A stretch of 64,000 bases of DNA, from assembly GCA_934668765.1 (NCBI GenBank), contig CAKUOH010000002.1, positions 1 to 64,000 on the forward strand, written 5' to 3'. This document shows positions 19,009 to 28,273 of this stretch, piece by piece. The stretch's first letter is position 1. Each line of letters opens with the position of its first letter. The position numbers were made by a program, and so were the translations under genes. Source of the DNA: an uncultured Helicobacteraceae bacterium. GTDB taxonomy: Bacteria > Campylobacterota > Campylobacteria > Campylobacterales > Helicobacteraceae. Below the pieces are notes generated by a model. The model was not told the DNA's origin. It searched no databases and saw only the letters and a program-made list of their open reading frames with translations.

Positions 19009-21822
19009 ATGCAAGGCGATTCACAAGACAATCAGTGGCTTTCAATCCGTGCGTCTGCTGGGAGTGGCAAGACATTTGCGCTAACTTTGCGCTATATTTA
19101 TTTACTGTTTTTGGGTGCAAGGGCGGGGGAAATTCTTTGTATTACATTCACAAACAAGGCAAGGCAGGAAATGCTAGAGCGCATAAGCACGACACTTGCT
19201 TCGTTAGCGCAAGATTCAAGCGATTTGAGTGCAAATTTTTACGCGCTTGAGTTAGTAAATCTAGGCATTTCACAAGAGACAATTCGCACCCAAAGTAGCA
19301 CGATTTACGCGCATTTCATCGCTTCAAACAACCACATTATGACTTTTGATGCGTTTTTTAATATGGTGGTGAAAAAATTTAGCTTTTATGCGGGATTTTT
19401 GAGCGATTATGAAGTGAGTGCGAATCTTGATGTAAGCAATGAGGCATTTAGGCAAACACTGCAAACGCTCTCCTGTGCGAACTTTGCGCGACTTGTAGAT
19501 TTTTGCGTGGCAAATGAAATGCGCGTGAAAAATCTGCGCGATATGATTGAAATACTTAAATTTGACAGGGCAAAAATCGCGCACACTACGCCAAATCCAA
19601 ACTTTGCAAAAGAAGTCATTGCGGAGTTTGAATCGCTTCGTGATTTTGTATTACAAATCACAGAGGGCAAAAAAGGCGTTGCAAATCTAAGAAAGCGATT
19701 TTTGGGCGAAGTGGATTCAAGCAATATTTTTGCAATTTTAGATAGGATAAATCTAACGCAAAATATGCAAGTTTCGCTTGATTCACTTGATTTTGACAGA
19801 GCATTTTATGAAAGCAAAATCCAAAAAATAAAGTCGCTTTTTAAGGGCTATTTTGATGCAAAAGAGAGTGAGATTTTAGGGCAAATTTCTAGTATTTATA
19901 AAAGCTATGAAGCACATAAATTTACTATTTTAAAAGCCAAAAATAAGCTAAATTTCGATGATATTTCTAATATCTGCTATGATTTGCTAAATCATCACAT
20001 TGATAGAAATTTCTTTTATTTTCGGCTTGATTCTAAAATCAATCACATTTTAATTGATGAATTTCAAGATACAAATCTGCGTCAATATGAGATTTTAAAG
20101 CCTTTGATTGATGAAATCAAAAGTGGCGTGGGGCGAATCGCAAATCGTTCGCTCTTTTTTGTGGGCGATGAAAAACAGGCGATTTATGGCTTTCGCGGGT
20201 GCGATAGTCGCATTTTTCGCGCCATTAGCGATGAGCTGCATTTGCGCTACAAATCGCTACCAAAAAACTATCGCAGTGCCAAAAATATCGTGGAGTTCGT
20301 AAATACGAGCTTTCAAAGCCATTTTAAAGACTATGAATTCCAAAAGGCAAATAGCGACAAAAATGGCTTTGTGGCGGTGGTTACAAAAGATAAAGATGAG
20401 ATTTTGCCGACAATAAGAGCGCGAATCAAGGATTTGATGGATAAAAATAAGCGCGATATTGCGATTTTGACGCGCAAAAAAGACAGCGCAAAGGATATTT
20501 ATGAGTTTTTGTGCGCCGAATTTCCCAATGCAAAAATCAGCGTGGAGAGCGAAAATAACACAAATAAGGACTATCTAATCATCTTAAATGCGCTAAAATT
20601 TATCCAAAGCGGCAATATTTTTTATCTAAAAAATTGCGAAAAACTAAATGGCGAAGCGCTTGAATTACCTAAATCTACGCACAAATCAAGCGAATCACCC
20701 AAATCTGCCGACAAACGCGCAAATCTTGGCACTAAAAACATCAAAAAATCCGCGCAACCTTATAAAATCGTGCATTTGCTAATCAAGCATTTTGAGCTTT
20801 TTAGCAAAACGGCGTTGCAGATTTTGGAGAAAAGTGCGGACTTTGATGAGTTGGATAAATTTGTGGAGTTTTTGCAAAGCGCGGAAATTAGCTCTAGCGC
20901 GGATTCAAAAAGCGATATTCAAATTATGACGATTCATAAATCCAAAGGCTTGGAGTTTGGCGATGTGATTGTATGCGAAATGGGTGGAGCTGCGGCGGAT
21001 AGGGACATTTTTTATAGTGAAAATTTTGGCGGAGATAAAATCTATTATTTTGGCGGAAACAAGGCATTTCGCGAGAGACGCGCCTTTGCGGACGATGATT
21101 TTGCGTGTGTGTGGGAAAGTAAAAAGGCGCAGGATAGGACGGACGCGCTAAATCTGCTCTATGTCGCTTTTACTCGCGCAAAAGAGAGCCTTTTTGTGAT
21201 TAAGCCAGATAAGATTCGTGGCGGAGATGCGCTAAATCTCGGGCTTTTGGATTTGGCGGATATGGAAATGGGAGCGGATATTGCGGACGAAGTTGGCGAA
21301 TCTATGGAAGCAGATAGCGCAGAGATTCCCGCGCAAGTGGCTTTTGGGGAGCAGGGCGCGTTTTTAAATGAGGATTCAAAGCAATACACGACAAAATCAA
21401 AGCTAAAAGGAATCGCCTTGCACCTAGCTTTGGAGTTGCACCTAGCATATAAGACGCAAAAGTGCGACATAGAGGCGATTTTACGCAATCGATTTGGGCT
21501 TGTGCTAGATTCGGCGGATTTGTGCGAAGCAATGCAAAATATGGAAAATATCTTGCAAAATGCAAAGATTTGCGCTCTTTTGGAGGGTGCTGAAGCTGTG
21601 AAATGCGAAGTGGCGTATTTGGATAGCAATTTAAAACGCAAGCGAATCGACTGCCTTGTGGAAAAAAATGGTGGCGCGGTGATTTTGGATTATAAAAGTA
21701 GCGATTTGGATTTAGAGGCTAAAAAGGCGCAGGTGGCGGAGTATGCGGAGTATGCGGGGAAATATTATGAAAGCGTAGAATGCTATTTGTGTTTTGCAAA
21801 TGGGGAGATAATGAGTATTTAG
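19009..21822 (+). CDS. addA: RecB-like helicase-nuclease, AddA type
   Basis: AddA pairs with AddB to process double-strand DNA ends for recombination. The 937-residue protein has SF1A motifs: Walker A ASAGSGKTF at about 15, ITFTNKARQEM at about 44, DEFQDTNLRQYE at about 350, GDEKQAIYGFRG at about 385, IMTIHKSKGLEF at about 643 and LYVAFTRAKES at about 716. The C-terminal nuclease shows RIDCLVEKNG and ILDYKSSD (about 880-900), the PD-(D/E)XK core. It resembles the H. pylori RecB-like protein (HP1553) by memory of the family. A low-complexity stretch rich in K and S at about 550-585 looks like a loop expansion. The addB gene is not in the window. Confidence 0.92.
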   Translation: MQGDSQDNQWLSIRASAGSGKTFALTLRYIYLLFLGARAGEILCITFTNKARQEMLERISTTLASLAQDSSDLSANFYALELVNLGISQETIRTQSSTIYAHFIASNNHIMTFDAFFNMVVKKFSFYAGFLSDYEVSANLDVSNEAFRQTLQTLSCANFARLVDFCVANEMRVKNLRDMIEILKFDRAKIAHTTPNPNFAKEVIAEFESLRDFVLQITEGKKGVANLRKRFLGEVDSSNIFAILDRINLTQNMQVSLDSLDFDRAFYESKIQKIKSLFKGYFDAKESEILGQISSIYKSYEAHKFTILKAKNKLNFDDISNICYDLLNHHIDRNFFYFRLDSKINHILIDEFQDTNLRQYEILKPLIDEIKSGVGRIANRSLFFVGDEKQAIYGFRGCDSRIFRAISDELHLRYKSLPKNYRSAKNIVEFVNTSFQSHFKDYEFQKANSDKNGFVAVVTKDKDEILPTIRARIKDLMDKNKRDIAILTRKKDSAKDIYEFLCAEFPNAKISVESENNTNKDYLIILNALKFIQSGNIFYLKNCEKLNGEALELPKSTHKSSESPKSADKRANLGTKNIKKSAQPYKIVHLLIKHFELFSKTALQILEKSADFDELDKFVEFLQSAEISSSADSKSDIQIMTIHKSKGLEFGDVIVCEMGGAAADRDIFYSENFGGDKIYYFGGNKAFRERRAFADDDFACVWESKKAQDRTDALNLLYVAFTRAKESLFVIKPDKIRGGDALNLGLLDLADMEMGADIADEVGESMEADSAEIPAQVAFGEQGAFLNEDSKQYTTKSKLKGIALHLALELHLAYKTQKCDIEAILRNRFGLVLDSADLCEAMQNMENILQNAKICALLEGAEAVKCEVAYLDSNLKRKRIDCLVEKNGGAVILDYKSSDLDLEAKKAQVAEYAEYAGKYYESVECYLCFANGEIMSI

Positions 21823-21850
21823 GGTTATTTATATGGCAATTTGTGTCTTT

Positions 21851-21951
21851 GGTAATCATTCCTATTTAGCGAATCGCCTTTAAGCACACGGACACAAAGC
21901 CTGCTATCCTTGTGTAGATTTGCCAAAAACTACGAAAGCACTACCGCTATT
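21851..21951 (+). repeat. Left copy of a composite inverted repeat
   Basis: GGTAATCATTCC (21851-21862), then about 55 unmatched bases, then a block at 21917-21951 containing ACTACGAAAGCACTACCGC. The same pieces occur in the same order, but on the other strand, at 25806-25925. A family A element follows on the inner side of both copies. Confidence 0.85.
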
Positions 21952-21995
21952 GATTAGATTGTGATTGCAATTAGATTCTCTTTGAATCGAAAAAT

Positions 21996-22032
21996 TTCCC
22001 CCTCCCTTGCGGAGGGGGCTAGGGGGCAGGTA
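21996..22032 (+). repeat. Palindromic element, family A
   Basis: Full element with stem CCCCCTCC/GGAGGGGG and tail CTAGGGGGCAGGT, on the inner side of the left composite repeat. Confidence 0.9.
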
Positions 22033-22037
22033 ATCAC

Positions 22038-22243
22038 TCCGTCATTGCAAAAAAATGAGCGTAAGCGAATTTTTGTGACAATCCACACAAAAAATAGATT
22101 GCTTCGTTCGTTGCACTCACTCGCAATGACGATTTTTTGGATTTGGTAAATTTTAGCGGAATTATAGCGAAATTTACTTTTAGATTCACAAGTCATCAAA
22201 ATGAATTGTTTCGATTTTGCATTGCGAATCTCGCAATGACGGG
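22038..22243. repeat. Cluster of family B repeats
   Basis: Three pieces with CATTGC(GAG) and GATTGC/CAATCC ends: about 22038-22085, 22096-22131 (GATTGCTTCG to CGCAATGACG) and 22209-22243 (CATTGCGAATCTCGCAATGACG). They fill most of the gap before the XRE gene; I see no gene here. Confidence 0.7.
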
Positions 22244-22257
22244 GGATTGTATATGAT

Positions 22258-22527
22258 TCACACATTCGCACTCTCATCGTTTGCGTCATTTTTCGCGCAA
22301 GGCAGTAAATCGCGCAAGTCCATATCAAACTCTTTTGCAATGATGAAAAGGTGGTGCAGATTGTAGTTCGCTCCGTGCTTTCGCGTCTCAATCTTTGCGA
22401 TATAATTTGGCGACTTGTGCCCTAAAATCTGCGCTAATGCAAGTTGAGAAATGCCTCGTGCTAGTCGCTCACGCTTGACATTTGCCACGATTTCATCGAA
22501 AAATTCATCTATTGCTATTTGCACCAC
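22258..22527 (-). CDS. XRE-family helix-turn-helix regulator
   Basis: The 88-89-residue protein has one helix-turn-helix domain: RERLARGISQLALAQILG then SPNYIAKIETRKHG, at about 18-52. It is the size of a bare Cro/CI-like repressor. It is divergent from the zinc-finger/nuclease genes, and the gap holds a perfect 20-bp palindrome (22577-22596), the likely operator, so it may repress them and itself. Two GTG codons compete as start; the one at 22524 has AAGGTGA at a better distance (six bases) than that at 22527. Confidence 0.88.
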   Translation of the reverse strand: MVQIAIDEFFDEIVANVKRERLARGISQLALAQILGHKSPNYIAKIETRKHGANYNLHHLFIIAKEFDMDLRDLLPCAKNDANDESANV

Positions 22528-22576
22528 GATTCACCTTAATCTTTAAGTGATTTTATGTTTTTGCAAAGACAAAATT

Positions 22577-22596
22577 CAAACACTTATAAGTGTTTG
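22577..22596. promoter_or_regulatory. Perfect 20-bp palindrome, likely XRE operator
   Basis: CAAACACTTATAAGTGTTTG reads the same on both strands. It lies between the divergent XRE gene and the zinc-finger gene, 54 bases before the latter's start. Confidence 0.65.
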
Positions 22597-22650
22597 TTAA
22601 GGTTAAAAAATGTAGAATTGCAAATCAGTTTTTATTTTAAAGGGGCAAAA

Positions 22651-24156
22651 ATGCTAACAAATTACAAGCAAAAATGCGAGAATTTTATAAAAAAGTGGGT
22701 TGCGACAAATACAAGGCATAGATTAGATAATCTTGTGTTAGATGATTATAAAGAGCGGACGGCAGATTTTTCTATGGAAGTTGTCAATAAATTTAGTGTC
22801 GAATGCAGTAAAAATACACGCAAAGGTTCTGTCCGAAGCAATGAAATATATTACAAAAAGTCTCAGTATTTAAGTGCCATACAAAAAGAAATTCAAATAG
22901 AATTTGATAATGAAGCGAATTTTGAAAGCTTGGTTAGCGAAATTTCAAAAGGCGAATATGGTAAATATGATATACTTGGCTTTATTGGCATCGGCAATAC
23001 ATTTTATTATGAATATTCGTGCAATAAATGCAAGGGCAATGGCGAGGTAAAATGTGATAAATGCAGAAATGGCGAAGTAAAGTGCGATAAAAGTGGTTGT
23101 GTCAATGGCAGGATTCGCAAGACTAAACGAGAAAATGGACGAGATAGAACCTATTATGAAGAATGCAGTAAATGTCGTGGAAGTGGTCGTATAACTTGTA
23201 GCAAATGCAAAGGCAGTGCGTGGATAAAGTGTGAAAATTGCAATGCGACAGGCGTTTTAACAGAAGTTGGTGCAATAAAAATGCTGACTTACCCACAATA
23301 TAAAGCAATTTATCCCGATAATATAGATAATGAAATAAAAGAAGTGATAGAGAAGTATTGCGATGGTGGTAGAAAATATCCACAATTAGGCAAAATCACA
23401 AAAATTGAACGCGAATCTTTAAAACAATCCACTTCAAAAAAATATGTTTGGGAGAAGTATAATGCTACGATTCCTTATGCAAAATTTAGCATTTCGTATA
23501 ATGATGAAAAATTTGCTTGGTTTATGTATGGGACGAATCTACAAATATATGAAAATAGCGGAATGCTAAATGCGATTTTATCTAGCGATATAATCGCCCT
23601 AACCAAAATTGCAAAGCAATCATTTTTTGAAAATATGGCAATTCTTAAACATAGCAAAGACATAGTGGCAAATTTTATGGAATCAAAAATAAATCAGCAA
23701 ATTATAGAATTTGATACTGACGATAAAGATAATAGAGAACAAGATATTGATAAACGAGCAGAAATCGTTGCAAATAATATTAGAGGCGATTCAATATCAA
23801 AAGATTACATTAAACGCACAATTCAATCATTTGAAAAAATGACAAAGAATTTTTGCAAAGGCATTACTTGCATTAACATTTCTTTTGCTTTGATAGTTAG
23901 CTTTATAATATCTGGCGTTTATAAATATGGCTTTTTAAGTCCTTTGATTGTTTTTCCAATTTTTATTTATTGTTCTACTAAATATAAAAAATTTGCGCTA
24001 AAAAAATGTTGGGGCAAAATACTATTTGAGTGGATAGAAAAAAGGGAGATTATTAAATCAAGGTATTTTTCATATACCTTTATTGGCGAAGTTGTGGTAT
24101 TTGCAATAACATATTTCGTAAATATCCAAAATAATATCAATATATTAGATTTTTAA
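22651..24156 (+). CDS. DnaJ-type zinc-finger protein with C-terminal membrane segments
   Basis: The protein has 501 residues. The N-terminal 120 are of unknown fold. At about 123-205 lies a run of CxxCxGxG-like knuckles: CNKCKGNG, CDKCRNGE, CDKSGCVNG, CSKCRGSG, CSKCKGSA and CENCNATG. These resemble the DnaJ cysteine-rich domain, but there is no J domain. Two or three hydrophobic segments from about 405 to 500 (ISFALIVSFIISGVY, PLIVFPIFIYCS, VVVFAITYFV) suggest a membrane anchor. The open frame extends to an ATG at 22555, but ATG 22651 with AAAGGGG just before it is the better start, and the upstream one would overlap the palindrome. It is followed 19 bases later by a nuclease gene, probably its partner. 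Confidence 0.8.
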   Translation: MLTNYKQKCENFIKKWVATNTRHRLDNLVLDDYKERTADFSMEVVNKFSVECSKNTRKGSVRSNEIYYKKSQYLSAIQKEIQIEFDNEANFESLVSEISKGEYGKYDILGFIGIGNTFYYEYSCNKCKGNGEVKCDKCRNGEVKCDKSGCVNGRIRKTKRENGRDRTYYEECSKCRGSGRITCSKCKGSAWIKCENCNATGVLTEVGAIKMLTYPQYKAIYPDNIDNEIKEVIEKYCDGGRKYPQLGKITKIERESLKQSTSKKYVWEKYNATIPYAKFSISYNDEKFAWFMYGTNLQIYENSGMLNAILSSDIIALTKIAKQSFFENMAILKHSKDIVANFMESKINQQIIEFDTDDKDNREQDIDKRAEIVANNIRGDSISKDYIKRTIQSFEKMTKNFCKGITCINISFALIVSFIISGVYKYGFLSPLIVFPIFIYCSTKYKKFALKKCWGKILFEWIEKREIIKSRYFSYTFIGEVVVFAITYFVNIQNNINILDF

Positions 24157-24175
24157 AAATTAAAAAGGAGTAACA

Positions 24176-25585
24176 ATGGCAATCACACAAAAATTCAAAG
24201 ATGATTTAATCAAAGCAAGTGAAGCTCTCGAAAAATGGAAATCACAAGGCAACAATTACTTTAATATTTTTGACGCTTTGGGCGTAGTGCATAAAGAAAA
24301 TTATCATTCGGCTTTTATTGCATACTTGTTAGATAAAAATAGCGAACATTATCAAAGCAGATTTGTAGAGTTGTTTTTAGAAAAATTACAAAAAGAAAAT
24401 ACAATTCCAAATAAAGTATTTGGCAATTTAAGTGTAGAAAATCTGCAAAATGTAGAAACCGAAGCCGTTACAGAAAAAATCGCGCAAAATAGGCGTGTGG
24501 ATATTTTGTTGAGATTCGACAACTTCGTAAATATTATCATAGAAAATAAAATTTACGCCAAAGACCAAAATTCACAAATCAAAGATTATGTTGCGAATCT
24601 CGCTAAAAATAAAGATTATTCGCCAAATAAAACGCTAGTGATTTACTTGCATCCAAATGAAATAGACCCTAGCGAAGTTAGCTTTGGCAAAACAAGTGGA
24701 AAGTGGTATTTGGATAAAGATGGGCAATATTGCGCGATTCGCGATAATGGTGGCAATATAAAGGCGTATTATTTTCAAATGTCTTATAAGTGGATAAAAT
24801 GCTGGATTGAATCTTGTATAAAATGGCTTGAAAAACAAACACAAAGCAAAATTGACAATGGGCTAAATAAAATCATATTTGGACTAAATCAATATATCGA
24901 AATTTTAAAATGGTATATCACGGGTGAATGGGAGCAAAATGACCCTGTGGCTGAATTTATAGTAGAAAATAATGAAAATCAAAAAATGGCTTTGGAAATT
25001 ATGCAAAATCAAAATCCAAAAGATTTGCACGAAATAGTTAAAAATTCTTGGGATAAAATTTGCGAAAAAATAGTGAAAAATTTTTACAATGATTTGTTGC
25101 AAACATTTAAAAAAGGTGTAAAAATTGACAAAGATATTTGGAAAGCGTATAGAAGTGATGATGAAGTGGGGAAATTAGGGTGGCAAATGATATTTTATAA
25201 AAAGGCGAGAGGAGAGGTTTGTTGTGATTATGTCATAGGTTTTGGCTATGACAAATCAAACTTTGCAATGCCTTATTTAGTTTATGGTTATTTATATGAA
25301 TTTGATACCAAAGAGGAACAAGAAAAATATGAAAAAATAGTCGATGAATGCAAAAATTTTTTTAAAGATAATCGTAAAAATGGCGTTAGAAAAGATAAAG
25401 GATGTTATTACAAATACATTTTTGATGAAAAAGATAAGCAAGAATACGCTTTTGTGGAGTGGATTATCGAACAAAATGGCAATGCGATTGAAAATTTCAA
25501 AGCCTTATTTGCTGAATTTATACAGCTTGAACCAATTAAAGAAGTAATGCAAGAAGTTGAAAGGCATATTGATAAAAATTTGTAA
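24176..25585 (+). CDS. PD-(D/E)XK nuclease family protein (PDDEXK_4-like)
   Basis: The protein has 469 residues. The N-terminal part shows ENYHSAFIAYLLD at about 40, RRVDILLRF at about 105 and NIIIENKIYAKDQNSQIKDY at about 118-137. This gives the D...ExK pattern of the PDDEXK_4 (PF14281) group, whose members are usually orphan nucleases in accessory DNA. The C-terminal half is lysine- and aromatic-rich without a motif I know. AAAAGGAG sits seven bases before the ATG. The short gap after the zinc-finger gene suggests one transcript, controlled by the XRE protein upstream. The substrate cannot be inferred. Confidence 0.82.
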   Translation: MAITQKFKDDLIKASEALEKWKSQGNNYFNIFDALGVVHKENYHSAFIAYLLDKNSEHYQSRFVELFLEKLQKENTIPNKVFGNLSVENLQNVETEAVTEKIAQNRRVDILLRFDNFVNIIIENKIYAKDQNSQIKDYVANLAKNKDYSPNKTLVIYLHPNEIDPSEVSFGKTSGKWYLDKDGQYCAIRDNGGNIKAYYFQMSYKWIKCWIESCIKWLEKQTQSKIDNGLNKIIFGLNQYIEILKWYITGEWEQNDPVAEFIVENNENQKMALEIMQNQNPKDLHEIVKNSWDKICEKIVKNFYNDLLQTFKKGVKIDKDIWKAYRSDDEVGKLGWQMIFYKKARGEVCCDYVIGFGYDKSNFAMPYLVYGYLYEFDTKEEQEKYEKIVDECKNFFKDNRKNGVRKDKGCYYKYIFDEKDKQEYAFVEWIIEQNGNAIENFKALFAEFIQLEPIKEVMQEVERHIDKNL

Positions 25586-25712
25586 AATTGTGCAATATTC
25601 CGAAATCGCAATAGAATAAAATCTAAAAAAATAAATCCGCTGTCATTTGCGCAAATCTCCCATACCACAAAAAGCGGACAAAAGGTTGTCGCGTTTGTTT
25701 GTTGGAATTATG

Positions 25713-25746
25713 CCCATCCCCTAGCCCCTCCGCAAGGGGGGGGGGA
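25713..25746 (-). repeat. Palindromic element, family A, with G10 run
   Basis: Read on the minus strand: C-run, CTTGC loop, GGAGGGGCTAGGGGATGGGC. The stem end has grown to ten G on the plus strand (25736-25745). It lies on the inner side of the right composite repeat. Confidence 0.85.
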
Positions 25747-25805
25747 AAAAATAATTTTTAGTTTCACGCTTAGATTTGCCAAATCGCGTGAAAAACAATC
25801 AAAGT

Positions 25806-25925
25806 AATGGCGGTAGTGCTTTCGTAGTTTTTGCTAAATTTGCAGAGAAACTTCGTTTTGGGCGATGAGACTAGACTTGGAGTCTGCGAACGCCCGAAAT
25901 TTAGCAAATCTGCGGAATGATTACC
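25806..25925 (-). repeat. Right copy of the composite inverted repeat
   Basis: The block at 25806-25839 (GCGGTAGTGCTTTCGTAGT) and GGAATGATTACC at 25914-25925 are the reverse complement of the pieces at 21917-21951 and 21851-21862. Between them TTTGCTAAATT/AATTTAGCAAA (about 25830-25908) forms its own large hairpin with GGGCG/CGCCC inside. Confidence 0.85.
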
Positions 25926-25944
25926 CCAGAACAAATTGCCTCTT

Positions 25945-27195
25945 TTAATGCAACGCCGTATTTAGCTCGATTTGAACTTTACTTCTAAACGCCACCATCG
26001 CTCCACTCTTTGAATCCTGCCTAAAATGCACTCCATTTTTGCCAGACAATTCGCGCCCTTTGTAAAGGCAATTTTCCTTTATCTCAAAATCAGGGTTAAT
26101 CTCACGGATTTTCTGCGCTTCATCTTGCGAAATATAAAAAATCGTCCCAGCAAGGACGGCGATACCGCCATCTACCACGCACCCATCGCCAAGAGAAATG
26201 CCTGTGGAGCTATTTACGCCAAGCAGACAATTTTTGCCGATGCTGATAGGATTTGCGTTGCCACCGCTTAACACGCCCAAAATACTAGCACCTCCGCCCA
26301 CATCTGTGCCCTCGCCCACAATCACACTTGAGCTAATGCGCCCTTCATTCATACACGCCCCGACAACGCCTGCGTTAAAATTCACATAGCTAGCACCGGG
26401 CATTTGTGTATAGCCACCACTCCCCAAATACGCGCCAAAGCGGGTTTTCGCCGAATCCAAAAGGCGGATATTGTCAAACTGCGGGATTACCTGCATAAGA
26501 TAACGCGGGAATTTATCCACAAAGTCGATTCGCGGGAATTTCCCAGAGAGTTTTAGCGCGATTTCATTTTGGCGCAAATATTCTAACTGATAAGGCGTAT
26601 TGCCACTCCACGCGATATTTTCAAGCAGTCCAAAGATTCCATCCAAATTTAGTGAGCGCAATTTCGCCTTGCCTAGCGACAAAGCAAGTAGCTTCATATA
26701 GCTAGATTCGACACTCTCGCATTTTGCGTCATTATAAAGCACCACAAATCGAAACGGCGACTTGCAACAATCCAAATCCACCTGTTTTTGCAACTCAAGC
26801 AAAACCTGTATGTTTTTGTGTGCGGATTTATCGGCTAGAGATTCGGCTAAAAACGGCGTAAAAAGCTCTAACGCAGAATTTACCACACGCGAATCCACGC
26901 GATAAATCGCCTCATTTTCGCTTTTGGCGATGAGATTTTGCGGTGCTTTTTCTAATGCAGAGCAAAGCACGGCATAGCTACCCAAATTCTCGCATTTTTC
27001 GCCCACACGCCAATTTAGCACGGGATAGGTTGCTTGCAAAACCTTTGAATCGCCTTTTGAATCGCCATCTGATTCGCAACCGCACGATTTGCCTTGCGAT
27101 TCGCCCAAATCCACCCGTGTGATTCCAAACCCAAGCGGTTCTTTAAACTTCGCACCTTCGCTCTCTACAAATTTTTTAAATTCATCTTTTGTCAT
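25945..27195 (-). CDS. dapD: 2,3,4,5-tetrahydropyridine-2,6-dicarboxylate N-succinyltransferase
   Basis: DapD succinylates tetrahydrodipicolinate in the lysine/diaminopimelate pathway. The C-terminal left-handed beta-helix is plain: GGYTQMPGASYVNFNAGVV, ACMNEGRISSSVIVGEGTDVG, GGASILGVLSGGN and GKNCLLGVNSSTGISLGDG. The 416 residues match the long epsilonproteobacterial form. The open frame begins at a TTG (27210), but ATG at 27195, just after AAGGAG, is the right start. A short run at about 30-45 (SQGKSCGCESDGDSKGDSK) looks like a low-complexity insertion. It may share a transcript with the DUF2156 gene upstream. Confidence 0.95.
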   Translation of the reverse strand: MTKDEFKKFVESEGAKFKEPLGFGITRVDLGESQGKSCGCESDGDSKGDSKVLQATYPVLNWRVGEKCENLGSYAVLCSALEKAPQNLIAKSENEAIYRVDSRVVNSALELFTPFLAESLADKSAHKNIQVLLELQKQVDLDCCKSPFRFVVLYNDAKCESVESSYMKLLALSLGKAKLRSLNLDGIFGLLENIAWSGNTPYQLEYLRQNEIALKLSGKFPRIDFVDKFPRYLMQVIPQFDNIRLLDSAKTRFGAYLGSGGYTQMPGASYVNFNAGVVGACMNEGRISSSVIVGEGTDVGGGASILGVLSGGNANPISIGKNCLLGVNSSTGISLGDGCVVDGGIAVLAGTIFYISQDEAQKIREINPDFEIKENCLYKGRELSGKNGVHFRQDSKSGAMVAFRSKVQIELNTALH

Positions 27196-27212
27196 TTTTA
27201 ACTCCTTCAAAT

Positions 27213-28103
27213 TTAAGTTTTCAAAATCGCAGTGGATTTTTCTACGAATCTAGCGGGTTTATAGCTCATTTTTGCCTTGCGTAAGCCTTCAATCCCCAAA
27301 TCCTCCTCGCGATTGACAAAGCGCAAATGCGCCCATTCATTTTTCAAAAACTGCTGATTGATTGCCTGATAAATCCCCGCGTAGAATGTGTTACCCTTCT
27401 CAATGTGAATGACTACCGAATCCGCGTTGATTTGCTCTCCAAGCGAAAACGCCGCGATTTTGCCATCGATGCGAATGATTCCGCCTTTCATATCTAACGC
27501 GCTAAAATTCTGCAAAGTAGCTTTGATTCCAAGCATTTCATTTTTTAAGCCATCTGTTTTTTCGCCTAATTCAAACCACGCACTATACGCCTCCAAAACC
27601 TCCATCGCATTGCTTGAATCCACGCGCTCATAAGCAAAATCAGGGTAGAGATTAAAAAAGCGATTAAGATGATTTTTTTTCTTATGCAGTGTGCGCCCGA
27701 CAAGCGCAATTAGCTCATTTACATTGTAAATATAGTCGAATCTATCGCGATTTGGGGTAATCTCAAAGGTATTTGGAAAGAGATTTTCTAACTCTGCGCT
27801 TTGATTCGTCTCTAAACTACGAATCGAAAAAGGCATTTGATTATCCAAAAAATACTCTTGCATTGTGGCAATCGCGCCTTTTCTATCCCCACTCCCAAGC
27901 GGATAAAAGATAAATGGATAGGATTCATTTGGGAATTTTGTAAGCACCACAAGGCAATCGTGGGTAATGGCGTAGCGTATAGTGCGCGAAAAGTGCCAAA
28001 TGTAGAGATTGCCAAAGAGCATATCACTCGCTTCAACGCGCTGTGCGTTAAAAAACGATTTGATAGTCTCTTTTGTGCTAATGTCAATGTCAAAAAATTG
28101 CAA
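27213..28103 (-). CDS. DUF2156-family protein
   Basis: The 296-residue protein resembles the phosphatidylglycerol lysyltransferase-like GNAT fold grouped as DUF2156: FNAQRVEASDMLFGNLYIW near the start, DRFDYIYNV and LHKKKNHLNRF in the middle, IRIDGKIAAFSLGEQ and IHIEKGN near the end. The substrate is unknown. The start is a TTG at 28103 preceded by AAGGAAA at good spacing; no better ATG exists. It lies directly upstream of dapD. Confidence 0.85.
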   Translation of the reverse strand: MQFFDIDISTKETIKSFFNAQRVEASDMLFGNLYIWHFSRTIRYAITHDCLVVLTKFPNESYPFIFYPLGSGDRKGAIATMQEYFLDNQMPFSIRSLETNQSAELENLFPNTFEITPNRDRFDYIYNVNELIALVGRTLHKKKNHLNRFFNLYPDFAYERVDSSNAMEVLEAYSAWFELGEKTDGLKNEMLGIKATLQNFSALDMKGGIIRIDGKIAAFSLGEQINADSVVIHIEKGNTFYAGIYQAINQQFLKNEWAHLRFVNREEDLGIEGLRKAKMSYKPARFVEKSTAILKT

Positions 28104-28273
28104 TTAGTTTCCTTATAATTCGCGCCTAACTCGTGCAATATTAAAGCGCAAGTTAGATTTGATTTAGATTCGTAGCGATTTTTGAAAGCGCAATTATACA
28201 CAATTATGCTTTGAAAACAATGAAGTTTTGATTTATTGTTTAAGAGTGAATAGGGCAGGGCGATTTGGCAAAT

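Noticed and set aside
21841..22257. Frames on both strands between addA and the XRE gene (62 and 145 codons)
   Set aside because: They consist of repeat sequence (families A and B) and have no family resemblance.
22555..22650. Upstream ATG of the zinc-finger gene (32 more residues)
   Set aside because: It would translate across the 20-bp palindrome and has no ribosome binding site; ATG 22651 has AAAGGGG.
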